Assembly (NCBI GenBank): GCA_025642065.1
Contig: JAODUP010000459.1
Span: forward strand, 1 to 64,000
Reading direction: 5' to 3'
Length of the DNA stretch: 64,000 bases
Source: Paralvinella palmiformis
Taxonomy: Eukaryota > Annelida > Polychaeta > Terebellida > Alvinellidae
Shown: positions 60,565 through 64,000 of the stretch, piece by piece
Layout of the letters: each line of letters begins with the position of its first letter
Numbering within the stretch: the first letter of the stretch is position 1
Position numbers and translations under genes: made by a program
Notes under the pieces: model-generated
Database searches by the model: none
Seen by the model: the letters and a program-made list of their open reading frames with translations, nothing else
Told to the model about the DNA's origin: nothing

Positions 60565-61277
60565 GTAAGTGGTCAAGTAAGTGGCGGATGAAGTTTAATG
60601 CATCTAGGTCATAATAACAAGAAGGCTGGTTATAAGATGAGGAGTGTCGAGATGCAGCCAACTCCAGTAGAAAAGGATCTAGGAGTGTTTGTTGATGATG
60701 CTTTCAAGTTCCGTGATCGTGTATCTTACGGTGTAAACAAGGCCAGTAGACTACTGGGGCTCATCAGAATGACCTTCTCTTGTATTGACGAAGATACTCT
60801 ACCGCGACTATCCACGACCCTTGTCTGATCCCACCTGGAGTATGGGAATATCATATGGCACCCCAGATATCGGATTGATAAGATACAAATCAAGAAAATC
60901 CGGAGGAGAGTGACTAAGTTAGTACCTCACCTGAGACATCTCTCATATGAGGAAAGGCTACAAGCCCTTAAATTACCATCACTGGATTTTAGACGTCGTC
61001 GTGGAGATATGATCCAAGTGTTCAAGATCATGAATGGGTTGGATCGGCTTGATCCTGAGATATTTTTTCTTAGAGCGGAAGGAAGATGTACCAGGGGCAC
61101 AAGGACAAGTTACTCATGCGTCACAGTAGGCTTGAAATTCGCAAGAACGTGTTCAGCCAAAGAATAGTCAAAGATTGGAATTCACTCTCCGAAGAAACAG
61201 TAGCGGCCACTACCCTCAATATGTTTAAATCTAGGTTTGATAAACAGTGGCAGGCACTAAAATATGGGGCACCATAG
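60565..61277 (+). pseudogene. CR1-like LINE C-terminal fragment
   Basis: It opens with KWSSKWRMKFN and continues, after a small deletion, with MHLGHNN, VEKDLGVFVDDAFKF, KASRLLGLIRMTFS, SHLEYGNIIWHP, RRRRGDMIQVFKIMNGLDRL and FSQRIVKDWNSLSEETVAA. These are the post-catalytic RT region and tail of CR1/jockey-type elements. Two frameshifts and a stop show it is dead. It abuts the opposite-strand L2-like fragment. Confidence 0.8.
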
Positions 61278-61778
61278 GCGTGAAGAGCGGAATACCCGAC
61301 AGGCTCAGCTTTATATTCCGTAGTTTGATATCCAGATATTCCGAAGTTTTCAATCAAGCCTACTAGTAATGAATGCTGTAGCAATGGTTTTGGTCACTCA
61401 AAGACAAATATAGCGACGAATACGGCGACGGTCATGAATATGATAGAAGCAGCTGTGTCGTGTCAGAGAAATCTGTTTTCTGAAATTAAAATCGTTATCA
61501 AATGTAACACTTCTGTGATATAACCAATTTTATTCCAGTCTCATTGGTAACCATCTTAATAAGGAAAGGAAATAATATTATTTATTGAGTTTAAAAAAGT
61601 TAGAGGTAAATGACAATTCTAAACATACCCAGTTGTCCTTTCTGTTTTGTTGTAGTTGAAGAATGTAAACTGATCTGTTACTGATGGTTTGGTATTCTGT
61701 CCTAAATGTCAACTTGTTGCTTTTGATAGATGTTGGGAGTTTATTTGGTTCGGGCTTGAAGAACATAATATATTACGT

Positions 61779-62635
61779 TGGATGCAATTCTAGGTTGCTG
61801 ATAAATCGGGAGAGAACTTTGGGGAAACATGATGTACGTATACATGTCTGTATGGTTGAGAGAAACAAATTTAAAGCATACGTTATACATCTGGCCATTT
61901 TACATACAGTATTACAACCAAATAAACGTCGTCGGTTTATCCCCGCCAAAAACCCAATAGGAAGTAATATGTTTATTGGTGACATTGGTATATTATCACT
62001 CGGAACGTGGGTATGTTTTTTTTTGACACCAATGTAAGCAGTATTTAGTGTAATGAAGTATACCTAGCTGTGTGTGATGTGTGGTATAAATTAACTGTGA
62101 ATGTAATTGTGAATGTACAGGATTAAGTAACACATGAATACTTCCTGTGAATATTTTAACTTTTATTCACTAAAGTCTATAACATGGCTGTTAGTTTGAG
62201 GCATGTTACTATCTTTTCTTATATATTCTTATTTTCCGTAAATTATTTGATTGGTGTTGGCTTCTTCAGCTTACGTCAGACAGTTATGCATAACTAATTA
62301 GGGAAATCCCCAGATGCACCAAACATAGTTTATGTTTACTGGATACTAGTATAACAATACAAACTTGATCATACGTCACCATTCTATGTTTGTCATTTAC
62401 ATGTGATACAGAAAAATCAATACTTTGGAACTTGATCTTTATACTGACCTTGACATTTGTAATAATCCACATTTAGGATGAATTCTAGCTTCCTGATAAC
62501 TCACGGAAGACCTTTGGGGCAACATGATGTACTTATGTCTATACGATTCATAGAAACACATTTAGAGCGTACCCTATACACCACTTCATGTGAATATTTT
62601 TACTTTTATTCACAAAGTCTATAAATTGGCTGTGA
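61779..62635. repeat. Diverged direct duplication
   Basis: The segments 61779-61890 and 62475-62578 align (for example CTTTGGGGAAACATGATGTAC against CTTTGGGGCAACATGATGTAC, minus one base at each end). The segments 62142-62195 and 62589-62631 also align (TGTGAATATTTTAACTTTTATTCAC). The left copy has ~230 bp between the two aligned parts that the right copy lacks. The open frame 61684-62037 runs through the left copy and has no recognised domain. Confidence 0.6.
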
Positions 62636-62639
62636 TCGT

Positions 62640-64000
62640 TTTCTGATTTGATTTTTATAAAATCGGATGATTTCTAAATTTAGGTTAAACACTTTTTAGT
62701 TAAGAATGAATAATCTCTTATGATCTTTCTCCAAATTTTATGGATGATAGGGTTTCACAATTATAAATATTTACTCTCTTTTGCAGTTAAATTAATTATT
62801 ATTTACTTGATATCCAACTGTAGGGATCAGATTACTGTCATTAGAATCTTTCCAGTTTTATACCATTTTCTTAGATTTATTTGGCTTTAAAAATATTTAT
62901 TTTTGTTGCAATACTCACTTGATTAATAACTGATATAGCACATCAATAGTGGCAGCATCTTTAAAAAGCATAGAAACATATATAGATCAGTTGGCTCAGG
63001 TATAGAGTAACCGTTATCATATATTTACAGAATTGACAGCAGGTGTACTGCTATTATTTAAGGTTTATTTTTGTAAATGAAATCCTCTAAACATTCCAGT
63101 TGATCGTATGTTAATGTATATTTGTAGCTTGCGCATTGATCTTGAACCAGAGTGATCAGACACTTTCAGATATCAGCACGTTTATGTTTAAAGTATTTGT
63201 TCTGTTGAGATGTGGTCAGGTGGTAAATATATCAACATTGGATTATGGTTTGAGTCGCATCACAGTGACACTAATTAGGCTTCCATTGTTATCTATAATA
63301 TGTCAATCAATTTCCATCTACGTGAACTATGTCATACTACGTTGTATGAAATGTAATTGTTTATATTATATGATTTGAAAAATAATCAGTTTACGAATGT
63401 TTGTTATGATGATGATTGTGACTGATGATGATGATGGTGATGATGATGATGATGATGATGATGATGACCATATCACCATTACTAGTACAATGGACACGGT
63501 TCCTCTGATGATGATGATGAGGATGATATTAATAATAATAATTTTTAAATTAAAGCTCAAAGAAGCCTGGAGATCTCACAACTTTGATTGGTCTTTAGAC
63601 AATGATGCTAATTACCAACGGGTAATTGTATAGTGTGTGTGTGTGTGTGCGTGTGTATTCACATGCATTTCTCTGTGTGTGCTTGCCTAGCCTAGCCTAG
63701 TATAACTGTGGCATTACCATACATTTCTTTGACACACTACATTATTGACATAACTATATACTGAGGTGGAGGTAGTGTCAGGTTTTGTGATTGTCTTTTT
63801 TCTACTGTCATCTATTATAGCCACCACAGATCGATTGATTTAATCCTCTATGTAATGGTTCAGTAAATATGCCTTGAGGTAAAAAAAAAACCTCCAAGAC
63901 TGATAAACGTCTATCTCTCTAATTTGTAACTAATCAAACGGCCCGTACCTGACTTGTAGCTGGCTATATAACTGATGATCCGTTCTATTTATAAATAACT
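62640..64000. other. Window end: no supported gene
   Basis: AT-rich, with a (GAT)n tract at ~63424-63466 and a short TG tract at ~63633-63656. A short open piece near 63551-63620 (KEAWRSHNFDWSLDNDANYQ) ends at a GTAATT donor-like site but has a poor acceptor. It could belong to a downstream exon of the ankyrin gene or be chance. Confidence 0.5.

Overview
The window is animal nuclear DNA. It is AT-rich, has many (TA)n and (TG)n tracts, and carries spliced genes with GT..AG introns, tRNA-derived SINEs and L2/CR1-type LINEs. A lophotrochozoan, most likely a mollusc, is my inference from the flavour of the SLC6 protein and the repeats; no marker in the window proves it.

Layout. Positions 1-9491 are a tandem array of ~930-bp units, each with one identical tRNA-Arg(UCG) gene (seven genes). 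A nearly intact single-ORF LINE (5858-9077, minus) is nested in the last unit, flanked by a 7-bp target duplication. 9492-12900 is intergenic and holds a SINE and a broken zinc-finger reading frame. A promoter-like block at ~12937-13022 precedes a 15-exon SLC6 transporter gene on the plus strand (13334-30015, 763 codons in register across every junction) that resembles glycine transporters. 30016-35278 is intergenic, with SINE remnants. A six-exon rhomboid protease gene (35279-37793, 258 aa) has both catalytic residues and a poly(A) signal. 37794-42776 holds long microsatellites, a hAT-like transposase fragment and a palindrome. An ankyrin-repeat gene starts at 42777; seven exons are supported to 53604 and its 3' end was not found. 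From 53605 to the end the sequence is mostly transposon debris: decayed LINEs, SINEs and a foldback MITE.

Cross-links. The LINE at 5858-9077 and two copies of one SINE family (10943 plus, 51831 minus) share a 3' tail with a GCGC stem, as in known LINE/SINE partnerships, so the LINE family probably supplies the SINE's reverse transcriptase. A second SINE family (at least five copies) and a third (three copies) recur between and inside the genes. A foldback element made of ~16-bp G-rich subrepeats occurs at 55541-55882, with a relic arm at 25645-25712. Two strong intronic/intergenic hairpins (42231-42299 and 44664-44736) are unexplained.

All exon joins were made by hand from splice signals, reading phase and protein resemblance. 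Clade and substrate assignments come from remembered family features, not from searches.
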